Source: Dendrobium chrysotoxum (taxonomy: Eukaryota > Streptophyta > Magnoliopsida > Asparagales > Orchidaceae). Taken from it: a stretch of 64,000 nt of DNA. The translations under genes were made by a program, and so were the position numbers. Numbering within the stretch: position 1 is the first letter of the stretch; each line of letters starts with the position of its first letter. Shown piece after piece: positions 23,356 through 34,101 of this stretch. Under the pieces are notes generated by a model. The model was not told the origin of the DNA, did no database searches, and was given only the letters and a program-made list of their open reading frames with translations. The stretch covers positions 38,775,201-38,839,200 of the forward strand of contig CM034307.1 in NCBI GenBank assembly GCA_019925795.1, given 5' to 3'.

Positions 23356-25051
23356 CTCATTGATCCAACCAGATCACTAGCATTCATTTATGCCTCCCTC
23401 CATTGCACTCGCACCCTAGTATATCCACTTCAGTTTGCCAAGTTAGCTTTTATGGAAGATAACTTTGTATGGCATCCCTGCAACTGATAGCATTAACAAG
23501 GAATAAGATGTATCAATTAAAATGCTCAACCAAGACCAGTGAAAATTTAATTAGGAGACTTACAACATTAGGACCTTTCTACCAATTGGCATAAGAATTT
23601 CATGCTTGGAAGTACCTTTGTTATATTCCTGAATCTTGAAGACTTCAACAACTTTATAGAGCATTGAGATTAAAGTTCAAGAATGGAAACAGAAAAAGCA
23701 GTAGCCTTTTAGAAAACATAAAGATTTATTAAAAGCCCACAATTAAATATTAAGAGGTCAACGAAGATGTATCTTCTAGCATACATGTAGGTATATCAAT
23801 TGTATGTTGATTTTATCTTTTTCACCAAATTATGCAATAATACAACTAAGGGATTCTTGCACCCATTCTAGAACTTATTTGATTAACATTTGATTAATAA
23901 AAACATAATAATATTAGTTTAATCAAACAAGAAATACTATAAATTCCATCTACAACAAAGTCAAACTAATTCACCAAAAAAACAATAACAAAATCCACAA
24001 TAATGATGCACAAACATGACAGAACATGTGCCTACATCACATCAAAAGCGAAAGAGAGGGCTATACTTTATAGATTTGCACAAAAACGATTACAAGAACA
24101 TTAGCTGATTTTAGATCTACTTTAACTATAAAGTCATATTGTATGATCACATCAAGTTCTAATATGATTATAGAGTGCTATAATTAGCATACTCACATTA
24201 TATGTTTTAAAATACATGCTAATGATAAAAAAAACTACATTATACCCAATTTTAAGTTACAATAATTTCTAATGGATAAGCAAAATTAGACAAAAAAATG
24301 CTTCAGCTTTCTTTCTTTCTTTTTTCTTTTACTGAGGTTTGACAAAAAGGTTTGAATTAAGAAGTTGTTAAACATTCTGCTATCAAACCTGATGAAAATA
24401 TATGTATGTAATGCTCTAAACTCAAAGCCATTCTCAAGAAAGATTTGCTTACCCCCTCTTGATTATTTGTATACATAAAAGAATGAAAACAATAACAGCT
24501 AGAATAAGAATTAATATGAGCCTTACCTCCAACGTATGTAAGGGAAGGATTCTTAGTAAATCATAGATTGATGGTTCAAAATCTCTTTGGCTTATCCTTT
24601 CATTTAAGAAGGGCTCACGCAAGAAGGAATTAGCTACTAGCCTCGAATTCTCGGGAATGGAGTGCATGAATCTAGTGTGCTAATTAAAATAAATAATTTA
24701 TCAATACATAACTAAATATTGGCAAAATATTATTAGGTTACCACTTTCTATTTTCTCACTCATTGGAATGGACAAAAGTCAGAGCTACACCGATAGTTGC
24801 TCGGTGGAGGCACCTGTGAACAATCAAAAAATCTCAGGTAAGCGAGAAGTGCTTGCGAGCAGACCAACATCTCAGGTGCGAGGTGATCCACTAGTTCAAT
24901 TAGCTCAGGGAGGTAGTAGCAGAGCTTGCGCACATTCAAAAACTGGGAGAGAGGTAATGTTGAGCGTGGTTAGGGCTTGAATCGGCAAATGGAGTAGGGT
25001 AATGAAAAAATCTGATTAAACTGAGGATAAATTTTGTGGTTTAAATATAAT
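23356..25051 (-). other. AT-rich region with two exon-like scraps on the minus strand
   Basis: Two short minus-strand blocks look like exons. Block one (about 24671 down to 24527) follows '...agcacactag', stays open for about 47 codons including FLREPFLNERISQRDFEPS, and ends CGTTGGAG|GTAAGG. Block two (about 23640 down to 23564) encodes a peptide containing QEYNKGTSKHEILMPIGRK and ends ATGTT|GTAAGT. I do not recognise either peptide and cannot link them into a gene. They might be fragments of a captured or decayed gene. Nothing else is supported in this stretch. Confidence 0.2.
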
Positions 25052-25187
25052 CACTGTTAAAAATAAATAATGATAGCGATTCTACAACTTCTAATGATGA
25101 TTAAATTTGCTGCAATAGATCACTTATAACAGCGGTTTGAAAATCGCTACTAGATAATGTTATCTTTATGCTTTCTTTTTAACAGTG
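25052..25187. mobile_element. Small 136-bp element with 12-bp terminal inverted repeats
   Basis: The left end CACTGTTAAAAA and right end TTTTTAACAGTG are perfect 12-bp inverted repeats. Inside, TAGCGATT (25074) faces AATCGCTA (25142). CACT/AGTG-type ends with internal 'agcgatt' words suggest a miniature CACTA-like element. I find no matching target duplication (AAT on the left, CAC on the right). Alternatively it is the right end of a larger element starting at 16096. Confidence 0.45.
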
Positions 25188-26695
25188 CACAATTCATTAG
25201 ATACAGATCACTTCTTTTAGTTTTGATGTTTTTAATGGATGTTAATATATCATTCTTATATATCTTATTCGCTGATAATAATCTCATATATTTTATGTGA
25301 GGATAGAAATTTCATAGTATTAATTTATATATTATAGATAGTTATTTTATCAAATATCATTGGTAGATGGAGATATGATGCCATTGCTAGGATTTTTATA
25401 GTCTAATTTAATTATGTTATTTTAGGTTATGAGTTTCAATTAAGGTGCCCAAAATGGCTTATTTTAGAATGAATCCCTAGATATAGAACTGCTTAGAATC
25501 CTGAGATATAAATTGAATTTATTTAACCATGACAGTTTAATTTTAAAATTTTATTATATTTAAATTTGCGCACACTGTTAATTTTTATTATTAAAAAATT
25601 AGTTTTTATAATATTTATTTAAAAAGTTAAATAAATTGATATTATTTATAATTTTTAATATTACTTTTACAATTTTTCAATTTTATTTACATGCATTTTG
25701 TGCACATGCAAATACATATTAATAATCACAATTACTTATAGTGATAAACTTAATATTTTTTTTCATTTTAATAATGATAATATAATTAAAATATTTATAA
25801 TATAATTTTTTTTTTATTCACGTGCATATATTAATGTGCAATAAAATAAGTACATAAAATGACTCAAAAAAAAGAAAAGTACAACTATGTTTACAAATTG
25901 AATTAGACCTTAAGGCTGCACTATCTTGAATCTAATTCTCTTATACATCTCGGCATATGTTGTACCTGAAACAATTATAACATACAAAAGAAAAAGGCAA
26001 TTTATATAAAGCAGGAGAAGTAAATGTTCACCAAATAATATTTGTATTAATTAAAACATAAGGTTGAGTGATCAGTATAAATAATATATTATTTTATGTG
26101 TTGTATTTTCAATAAAAATAAGTTATTTTAGTTATGATGTGCAGAAAAAAATATAAAAAAGGCACAAAATTTTATGTATCATCCAATGTCGCGGCATCGT
26201 ACAAATCAATATCGCAGCGCCATCAAAGGCACTAACGGAGCACTAAAATATTAACATGGCGACACCAACTTCTCTATTGGATAGCACAACAGTGTCAAAA
26301 TGGTCAGATTTGTAATGCCATGTTCACTATCTTCAAGCACCACAATGTCACAATCTATCACGTCTTGATGCCAAAATTGCTACTCTAGTGCCATTATGTT
26401 TGAAAGTCAATAGCACTGTGATGTAGTAGTTAAAACTTCTAGAGGACACGATCTGTCAATGAAATGACGTGACTGCTCACTAAGTAATTGATCCACATCA
26501 GCAAGTATTATGGCAAAGCTAAAATAGTAGTGCAACAGCATTAGTTTAGTTCTAGGCGTAGCAGAGCTGATCTTTCAAACACTGCAGCATCAGTTGCCTA
26601 CTTTATATTTTTCTTATTAATAGTCATTGTGTTAACTTTGTAAGGGAGTTCAGTCACTTGTACAATTTCAGTACATTTTGGAGTACTTCTTTAAA
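25188..26695. other. AT-rich intergenic DNA, no gene seen
   Basis: Very AT-rich to about 26150. From 26180 to 26580 there is a slightly GC-richer patch in which 'gcaccacaatgtcac'-like words recur loosely. No coding frame. Confidence 0.5.
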
Positions 26696-26723
26696 TCTCT
26701 CTTAGATTCAAATCTAAGAGAGA
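26696..26723. repeat. Perfect 13+2+13 bp palindrome
   Basis: TCTCTCTTAGATT, CA, AATCTAAGAGAGA: a perfect hairpin with a two-base loop. Confidence 0.85.
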
Positions 26724-27541
26724 CTAACGAATTGCCATAATGAAGTTGGAAAGAAGTGATCTTGGGTTTGTTGGATTCATCTCGTTGAGCCGCTCAATTT
26801 GACTATAAGCATGTTATATTTAGATATAATTTGGTCATCTAATTAATACTCTAAAGCATTTGAATATAATTTTAGCCTTTGATTTGAGCCCATTTGGGTC
26901 ATCTACTTAATATTCTAAAGCGTTTGAATATATAAATTCAGTATTTCACAAAGTTAGAGTGCTAATTGAAGCAAAAAAAAAAAAAAAAAATTTTATTTCG
27001 AAACTTTCAAAATATCTCAAGACTAATCATAGAGGCTCCTTAATGCTCCGAAAGTGTCAAAATTCCATCTGAAACTTTGGAAAAAATAGTTCCGACGACC
27101 CCAAAAATATCTAATTTGGGCCATTTTTGCAAAAAATTGATGACATTTTTCTTTTCTTTTTTTGGCCATCTCATTTGAGGCAGCATTGTAGCCGCCTTCA
27201 TGAGGCGGCTCTAAAGCCACCTCCTTAAGGCAAAAGTAAAAATAAAATAAATTTTTATGATAATATGGAATTTTTTCAAAAAATAAATTTAAAAAATAGA
27301 AATAATTTATAAAAATATTCAAAAACTTTTCTAAAATTTTTAGGAAATCTTAGGAAAAAGAAAGAATAATATTTCATATTATTTTTTTCGGTTATTTCTT
27401 ATTAATTTTAATTTATTTCCCTCTGAATCTTTTCAAAAGAAAATATTAATTTTTTAGTTTAATTTTTTTTTTAAATGTTAGTAAAAATTTAAAAAAATTT
27501 AAATTTTTTATTTACAAATTCCCCCCTCATAAATCTATAAA
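26724..27541. other. AT-rich spacer with an A18 run and a GC hairpin
   Basis: Eighteen A residues occupy 26973-26990. GCCGCCT and AGGCGGC form a hairpin at about 27191-27209, with a second near-copy ('gccacctccttaaggc') just downstream. The minus-strand ORF 27023-27322 is lysine/phenylalanine-rich with no domain and is not called. Confidence 0.5.
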
Positions 27542-27560
27542 CCCCCCCCCCCCCCCCCCC
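27542..27560 (+). repeat. Poly(C) tract, 19 C
   Basis: An uninterrupted run of 19 cytosines, followed 12 bp later by a GGGGGG run that could pair with it. Confidence 0.95.
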
Positions 27561-27689
27561 TACCTTGATGGTGGGGGGTACAGGAACAAATCTCTTGAGT
27601 CGATATAAAATTTTCTCTTAACTTAAAGGAAAAATATACTCGTAAAAATTTGGAGGCTTATGATGGCAGTCAAAAGTACTGCGGGGTGC

Positions 27690-28135
27690 CTGTCGGCAAA
27701 GGATGAATACCATCGCTGGCGATCAAGACTCAGCCCTCTTACATAAGCTCTAGTTCTCCACTATAAAAGGAAAAATTATCCTTCATTAGTTGAATATCAA
27801 TTGGCAGTGATCAAGATCTGGCCCTCTTACTTAGGCTCTAGTTCCCCCCATATAAGGGGAAAAACTATCTAGCATGAGTTGATTACCTATTGGCAACAAT
27901 CAAGACCCATCCCTCTTACACATGCTTTAGTTCTCCCCATAAAAGGAAAAAAAACTATCCAACAAGATTTTAATATCGATTGGTGGTGATCAAGGCCCAA
28001 TTCTCTAATGCTGGCTCTAGTTCTCCCTCATAGAAGGCGGACAATTGTCTGGCAAGAGTTGTATGCTCGTTGGTGGCGATCAAGGCCCAGCCTCATACAG
28101 AGGCTCTAGTTCTCCCCCATAGAAGGTGATGCTGT
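27690..28135. repeat. Tandem repeat, five copies of ~89 bp
   Basis: The GATCAAG core (AATCAAG in one copy), followed by a 'ccctcttac' type segment and CTCTAGTTCTCCCC, recurs at 27721, 27809, 27898, 27988 and 28078. Spacing is 88-90 bp. Units share the order 'attggcagtgatcaag - gctctagttctcc - ataaaaggaaaaa - tatc'. Confidence 0.85.
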
Positions 28136-28680
28136 CAACTAATGGTGAGTGTCATGACTAGTATTCTAAGAAGTGGTGCTGATTTATCTGAAAGGAGATG
28201 TCTTTCGAAGAACCTAGAGGATCCTTCAAGTATGACCTCACTTTTCTTCTCTTCTTCTCCTCCTTGCCTTACGTCGCATTAATTTTTTCTTCAAAATGCC
28301 TTAATTTCATGATTATGATATTAGTTAACTTTTTACCTTTTAATTTCATCTTGTCTCTTCTGGTAGTAGGCCAAAAAATATGTCTGAAGTTATCCATCCT
28401 ACTTGTGAAGTGTTGGAGTCTATGCATATCCCTCAGACTATAGAGGTTTGACTTATTTCTTTCTTGAATTTTCTTTCTTTTATTAGCTCACACAATTTTC
28501 TCATGGTCTTACTGGTTGATGATGGTAGGAAGCTAATATTGATTTACGAAGTTGCATCCTCCATTACTTCAAATTACTTGGTTGTTATTCGTATAACGTT
28601 TTATCTACCCAATGACTTAGTGATTGTGTGGAAAAATAATTTTGAATATCCATACATAGATTTGGGGTTTCTCTTATTCT
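28136..28680. other. Spacer, no gene seen
   Basis: Two short plus-strand ORFs (28198-28443 and 28464-28685) are hydrophobic, lack domains and are not called. Confidence 0.45.
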
Positions 28681-29109
28681 TGTAATCAAATATAACATTG
28701 AGAAAATCATACTATATCGAGAGAGGAAAATAGTATTCCACAATGGATTCAAAGACAACAATAGGGTTTTTTTTTTAAATTGCTATATTCATAGTTAAAT
28801 ACAAATAAAAGAATAGCATGTTGTCTAAAAAGACAAATGATATTCTAGAATAGTATTTAAATACAAAATTATATTTTTAAAAAATTATTATTTCTTGTAT
28901 TCAGATGTGACAATGAGAACATCATACCACCTCGAAAGGTGAAAATGATATTCTACACACCATCTAGATGCAAAATGAGTTTTAAGAAAGTCTCTATTTT
29001 TGTAATCAAATATGATAATAAGCATATCATATCATCCTGAAAGGTGAAAATGATATTCTACAAAGGCATTTAAATGTAAAAATGAGTTTTAATTAAATCT
29101 ATTTACATT
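28681..29109. repeat. Degenerate tandem repeat, ~110-120 bp unit
   Basis: Blocks starting GTAATCAAATATRA or GTATTCAGATGTGA, then 'catcat...c', 'gaaaggtgaaaatgatattctac' and 'gcaaaatgagtttta', occur at 28682, about 28897 and about 29008. A degraded block lies between the first two. Confidence 0.6.
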
Positions 29110-30027
29110 CATATAGATTTTTCCCCTACCTTATGAAAATAATATAGGGTTTATTTTAGTCTAGAGCTACAGGTTCCCTAAAAGTCAAGCCTCTATGGTT
29201 AATTACATCCTAGGAGAAGAGAATCTTCTAACAATACTCTCGATGAAAGTAATGGTAACTATTTTCTTACATTTTAACATTTAAGTCAAGGATGAGAGGT
29301 TTGGAGTTTTCAAAAGGGATTAGATCAATTTTGAATTATTTTTTTTTTTGAAATTCAAAGGATGAAGAGTAGGGAGCACCTAAGATTCTAAGATAACCTA
29401 GAAGTACTCCAGTCTATCATATATTGGACTTTAATATTTTAGAGAAAATACTTTTATATTTGTGTTGACATTTTATTAGATAGTTAGGATTATATTCACG
29501 GAGGGTGATGACTTATGAATTGAGGTCTATCTCAAAACTTAGATCTATGTTGCATACTTACGAAGTAGCAACCTAAACCTTTTCTATGAAAGTGCGTAAG
29601 TGTATGAATTTTTTGACTTATATTTTCCTGGAGTGGAATGCTAGCTAAACCACCTAATTGATATGAAAACATATTATCTGGTCTAATGAAACATGGGAAA
29701 ACTATTATTTATTAAGTTTTAGAATTTAGGGCCGATATCTAGAGAAAACCATAAATATCCCAATAAATATGAGTGGTATTTATGACTCCAAATTAATGCA
29801 ATTAAATTTTATTTATTTGAATTTTTTTATAATACAGTGCATGCCAGTTGAATGTAAAATCAGCATGTTTTGAAGTTAAAAAAAACATAAAAATAGGTTT
29901 TATCCTAAGGTACACAACTTCCCCTGAGGTAGAACTGCACCTTCATAGGTCAAGTGATCTGCTATTACCCACAGGAGGGGAGGTTCCTAGTAAGGAGAGA
30001 AGGAAGGAAATGTATGCATGAGACCCC
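29110..30027 (-). repeat. Dispersed repeat 'family A', copy 2, left part
   Basis: This matches the reverse complement of 14514-15400. Landmarks are 'tggttaattacatc' (29196), 'gctaaaccacctaattg' (29645), and the block at 29946-30027 with 'cataggtc', 'cccacaggaggggag' and 'gcatgagacccc'. Copia-1 interrupts it right after 30027; the repeat resumes at 40988. Confidence 0.7.
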
Positions 30028-30032
30028 AAATG
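30028..30032. repeat. Copia-1 target-site duplication, left
   Basis: AAATG, matching 40983-40987. Confidence 0.95.
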
Positions 30033-31999
30033 TGAAAGTACGAGATGCGCCAAGAGGGGGGGTGAATTGGTATTTTAAAAATTTAACCCTACACAAGAGT
30101 TCTAATTTTTTTTGTATTTTCAAAACATAATTTAATGACTAACGTGCGGAAGCAAATATAACGTTCACAACTACGAAATTGACAGTTCAATTTTGGATTT
30201 TACACTACAATATTTAAATACCGATTTTTCACCAAGCAATTAAACATGCACAAATTTAAAGCGTGAAGAATAAAGTACGGTAAACAGGAAAAAACACACC
30301 AGAGATTTTTATAGTGGTTCGGTCACTTGACCTACGTCCACTCCCCGGAGTCCTCTACTCCGGGATTTGCACTAATAAAAGTTGACTCTCCTTTTGCCCC
30401 CACAGCAAGGCGGAGAAGCCTTTACAATACTCACTTTCACCTCCCTCGGTGCGGCGGAATACCAAACGCTATGTCACCCTCCTGGTGACGGCAGCGGATC
30501 TTCTCCTTTTTCTCCCTCCTGGAGACGGTAGAGTACCTTGGCGATGTTGATCTTGAAGTGACTCTTCCCTCGAGAACGTTCTTGAAGCTTCCAAAGCCAC
30601 AAGAGGAGCAAAGCATGCAGCTAGCTTGGAGCCACCGTGTGATCCCCTCACACTACTTCTCCCTCACGCTCAAGCTCACCTTCACCTTCCTCTCTCAAGC
30701 CCTAGATCTCTCCAAAAACTTTTCTCTATGAATCCCCTTCTTCCTCCAAGCCTCTCACAGCAAAGGATTGATCAACAACTCTCAAGAAAAATAATAAGTT
30801 GTTTTTTATATCAGGCTTCAGAAAACCCTAAAAGTTTCAACTTTTGTGTTTCTGTTCGTACAGTACGATTTATAATCGTACAGTACGATCAGTACAATTT
30901 CAACTCCGTCTAGTACGAGTACAGACGAACAGGTATCGAATTTTATTCATATCGTACAGTACGATATGTATATCGTACGGTTCGATACTATTGATTCGTA
31001 CTGTTCGTACGAGACGAACTGTGGGACGAACCTCGGGACGAAAGAACTCATCTCTGTCAGTCGTCCAGTACTCATTGAATCGTACAGTATGAATAGTGTT
31101 TTTCATGATATCGTCCTGTACGATAGGAATATCGTCCAGTATGATCAGTTCAAAATTTCTTGGGATCGTCTGGTACGATCGCTGGGACGAAGAAAATCAT
31201 CTCTGGCAATCGTCCAGCACTCCACCAGTCGTACAGTACGATCAGTTCATTTCTTGATATCGTCCTGTATGATATGAATATCGTCCAGGATGAATAGAAT
31301 AAAAAACCTTGGTTTCGTCTGGTACGATCTCTGGGACGAATGAAATCGTCTCTGTCTATCGTACAGTACGATATAAGATCGTACAGTACGATCGACATTT
31401 TAATTAGAAACCAACATTTATTTCCTGATTAGGGAGATAATTTTGGCAAGTTTTAATTAATCGTACAGTACGAATAGTATCGTACAGTACGATCAGTTCA
31501 GAAAATCAAATTTGAAAACTTACCAAACTTATTCTGGCGGCTAGGGTTTCACAATTACATATTATCGTACAGTACGATATGGATCGTACAGTACGATAAC
31601 TTTGTAAACATAATCATTAGAAAATTAGCCGTTAGCCTGAGAATTTTAATTAATCGTACAGTACGATCCAAGATCGTACAGTACGATGTGTTTAAAAAAA
31701 TTAATCATTTTAAAAGAAAAAATCTCCCCCTGTGTGTGTGCATTGTTGCTCCTTTCACATGCATGCTTCTGTGGCGGACTCAAAAAGAAAAAATAAAGAA
31801 ATAAAAATTACAGACTCTTCAACATCCTATTCTACCCAATTTGAGTCTCCAGTAATCTTTAGCAGTGTGCATCTGACCTGAAATGTTAGTCCTCATATAC
31901 AAAGATTAAACATTTGTAATCAAACGGAAGTCTATATGTACTTAGTAAGTATTAGTTCTCACCATCAAAATTAAGTGCTCGGGATCCTGGATTTCAACA
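30033..31999 (-). repeat. Copia-1 3' LTR
   Basis: 1967 bp, TG...CA. It contains the dyad array (30855-31687), a TATA box on the minus strand near 30804-30811, and the conserved block near 30338-30365 shared with Copia-2. It is 19 bp longer than the 5' LTR; a copy of one dyad interval near 31262-31290 accounts for most of this. Confidence 0.95.
30855..31687 (-). promoter_or_regulatory. Dyad array in the Copia-1 3' LTR
   Basis: About 24 copies of ATCGTACAGTACGAT and close variants (such as ATCGTCCAGTACGAT and ATCGTCTGGTACGAT). Perfect copies often lie in pairs 19-22 bp apart. See the 5' LTR array, which is the one placed to act on element transcription. Confidence 0.85.
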
Positions 32000-32016
32000 A
32001 TCTCCCCCTTTTTGAT
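32000..32016 (-). other. Copia-1 polypurine tract
   Basis: On the minus strand AAAAAGGGGGAGAT sits directly before the 3' LTR start TGTTGAAATCC. A second purine copy, CAAAAGGGGGAG, lies at about 32181-32194, upstream of the LTR-proximal one. Confidence 0.9.
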
Positions 32017-32269
32017 GGTGTCAAATAATATTTTCTGACAGACAGATGTTCTACACAAATATATTTTTTTTTATTATAACATAAATAAAACAACAAGAAA
32101 AAAACAAATGAAGTGATAACATAAACAACCAATAACATTTAATAGTAAGTAAAAACATAATACAGAACACACAGAAAAGTCTCCCCCTTTTGACAACACT
32201 AAAAAGGAAAGAAAAAAGAAAAAATAAGTACACTGATAACAAACAGAAAATAGAAACAACTACAACAAT
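32017..32269 (-). other. Copia-1 3' non-coding segment
   Basis: Between the ORF3 stop and the polypurine tract. It holds the second polypurine copy at 32181-32194 and is otherwise T-rich on the coding strand. Confidence 0.7.
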
Positions 32270-33388
32270 CTAAAAATCTGGATCCTGATCCGGAGGTGGT
32301 GGTGGAGGGTCGGGAAACAGCTGGTGGTACTGATGAAGGGAGGCGAACTGGTGATCGATCGATTGGAAGCGCTCCCTAAACCATTTCATATCCGTGTCAT
32401 GCTCCTGATGCTGCTGAGCAATGTGAGCATCCAACCGAGTCTCCAGACGATCAAGTCGTCGAATAATGTCATCGTGAGGGTAGTCGGGAGGAGCAAGGCC
32501 AGGTGGTTGGATTGGTGGTGGCAGAGGTGCGTCAGCAGGAGCAGCAACCTCCTCGTCATCAAACTCGGGATCGGCGGGAGCGGCCCCCCGATGGAACAGG
32601 ATCCGAAAGGAGGCATCCGAGTAGAAGATAGGAAGGTGATCAGGAGGGAGCAGATAATGAAGCTGGTATTTGGCATCTAGAATGTAGCCTATGACATGCC
32701 CTAAGGCCAGGTTCAATTTACGACGGGCACCGGGATAGCGGAAGGCAGACAAGGTATGAATGTAGTCAAACACCATTTGGGCTTCATTGAATTTTGTGCC
32801 CGACATAATGAGATAGGTGACGACAGACAGTAGGGGAGTAATATGGATGCGATCTCCAGCCTTAGGTATAATAGATGTGCGTAGGACATGCTGGATAACG
32901 CGGGCATTTTGATTTAAGGTTTGGACCAGTGGTAGGTGTTGATTTGAGGGGACACCTCTAAGGGTCATATTTACGGACGTCCAATCATAGTCGTGGGAGA
33001 TCATGGATTGGGGACGAGGGCCGTCAGTGGACAGCCCGATGTGCTCAGTAATGTCGTTGACGGTGATAACGACATTCTGTTTACAGACATAGGATGTGAA
33101 GGTAGTGTTTTCAAGGTCGACTCGGATGTTTGCAAAAAACTCAAACAATAGTTCAGAGTGGAATGGAAAAGCAAGAGTCAGAAGGAATTGAAGGCTAGTG
33201 GAGGCGAATAGATTCATCACCTCAAAATTTAGGGCGGCCTGATTGAGCATGCGGGAGGGAGTGAACTTTGCCTCCTTAATTTTGATATACGCTTTCTCGT
33301 CCGCAGCGGAGAGAAAACGATCGTCGAAGCGCTGAGAGGAGGAAGAGCTCCCGACAATCATACGACTGCGCTTACTGGACCCAGACAT
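32270..33388 (-). CDS. Copia-1 third ORF (envelope position), PF20167-like plant transposon protein
   Basis: 372 codons, intact, from ATG (33388-33386) to TAG. Upstream codons are also open but run into the dyad repeats, so I chose this ATG; a TATA box lies 78 nt before it. There is a serine-rich start (1-20). A globular region (about 40-250) includes FEFFANIRVDLENTTFTSY and ITEHIGLS, resembling the PF20167-type 'putative plant transposon protein' domain as I remember it, then IIPKAGDRIHITPLLS and LNLALGHVIGYIL. The C-terminus is proline-rich (283-303), then a helical/coiled stretch (306-350), then PPPPPP. I see no signal peptide and no convincing membrane anchor, so it does not look like an envelope. 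Copia-2 carries a broken homologue in the same place. Function unknown. Confidence 0.85.
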   Translation of the reverse strand: MSGSSKRSRMIVGSSSSSQRFDDRFLSAADEKAYIKIKEAKFTPSRMLNQAALNFEVMNLFASTSLQFLLTLAFPFHSELLFEFFANIRVDLENTTFTSYVCKQNVVITVNDITEHIGLSTDGPRPQSMISHDYDWTSVNMTLRGVPSNQHLPLVQTLNQNARVIQHVLRTSIIPKAGDRIHITPLLSVVTYLIMSGTKFNEAQMVFDYIHTLSAFRYPGARRKLNLALGHVIGYILDAKYQLHYLLPPDHLPIFYSDASFRILFHRGAAPADPEFDDEEVAAPADAPLPPPIQPPGLAPPDYPHDDIIRRLDRLETRLDAHIAQQHQEHDTDMKWFRERFQSIDHQFASLHQYHQLFPDPPPPPPDQDPDF

Positions 33389-33465
33389 TTTGGAAGAGAG
33401 GATTGGATGAATGAGAAAATTCAGAGGGATTGAAGGTGAGGAGAAATGGCTAAGAATCCCTCCCG

Positions 33466-33472
33466 TTTTATA
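33466..33472 (-). promoter_or_regulatory. TATA box upstream of the third ORF
   Basis: TATAAAA on the minus strand, 78 nt before the ORF3 ATG and 14 nt downstream of the spacer dyad array. Copia-2 has CTATATAAAT at 60246-60255, before its ORF3 remnant. Confidence 0.55.
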
Positions 33473-33485
33473 GACTTTGGGGGAT

Positions 33486-33945
33486 ATCGTACAGTACGAT
33501 CGAGCATCGTACAGTACGATATGCGCAATAATATCATCTGGATGACTTTTCAGAAAAAGTGAGTCAAATCGTACAGTACGATCAGTATCGTACTGTACGA
33601 ACGTGAGTGTAAGGCGTTCGTCCCAACGAGTCGTCTGAATGACTTTTGACCAAAAGTGTTCGTACAGTACGAACAGGTGTTCGTACAGTACGATGGGCAA
33701 TAATTTTCGTACCGGCCGATTTAAATTCGTCCTAATCCGTTTGCCACGTGGATCGTACAGTACGATTGGTATGTTCGTACAGTACGATGACCAATAATTA
33801 CTATCGTACAGTACGAGTGGTGAATCGTACAGTACGATGTGTATAAGACATGAAAGATCTGGACCGTGAATGGGAATGGACGGCTGAGATTTGAGTGATT
33901 GGAACCTGATCGTACAGTACGATAGTGTATCGTACAGTACGATTA
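33486..33945 (-). promoter_or_regulatory. Dyad array between pol and the third ORF
   Basis: Twelve copies of ATCGTACAGTACGAT or TTCGTACAGTACGAA/T, arranged as six pairs. Within each pair, start-to-start distance is about 19-22 bp, close to two helical turns. The pairs are separated by 40-90 bp of unrelated sequence. The same motif fills the LTR upstream of its TATA box. This looks like a second, internal promoter/enhancer for ORF3, which is inference. Confidence 0.75.
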
Positions 33946-34101
33946 TCAGAGAAGATCAAGGTTTATGAGCAACATGGGAAGAGGATCAGGAATCCAATTT
34001 TTTGTTTGGTTTTTTTTTTTTTTTTTTTTGGTTTTAACAAAAAAACAAATCAACCACAAAATTTTTTTTTTTTGTTTTTGTTTTTTTTTTTTTTTGTTAC
34101 A
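33946..34101 (-). other. Copia-1 post-pol A-rich leader
   Basis: On the minus strand the sequence after the pol stop is almost pure A with C/G interruptions (33995-34097). No ORF. Confidence 0.7.

Noticed and set aside
30626..30913. 95-codon ORF in the LTR (repeated at 39630)
   Set aside because: Non-coding LTR leader; present in both LTRs because they are copies.
30844..31398. Several ORFs on both strands in the Copia-1 3' LTR
   Set aside because: Translations of the dyad repeats, open on both strands because the repeats are palindromic. The same holds for 39904-40415.
30855..31687. CRISPR-like array
   Set aside because: Short palindromic words with irregular spacing inside a plant LTR, no cas genes and a eukaryotic setting.
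33389..33700. N-terminal extension of the third ORF through the dyad repeats
   Set aside because: The frame is open but consists of translated dyad repeats and lies upstream of the TATA box. The ATG at 33388 starts the part conserved in character.
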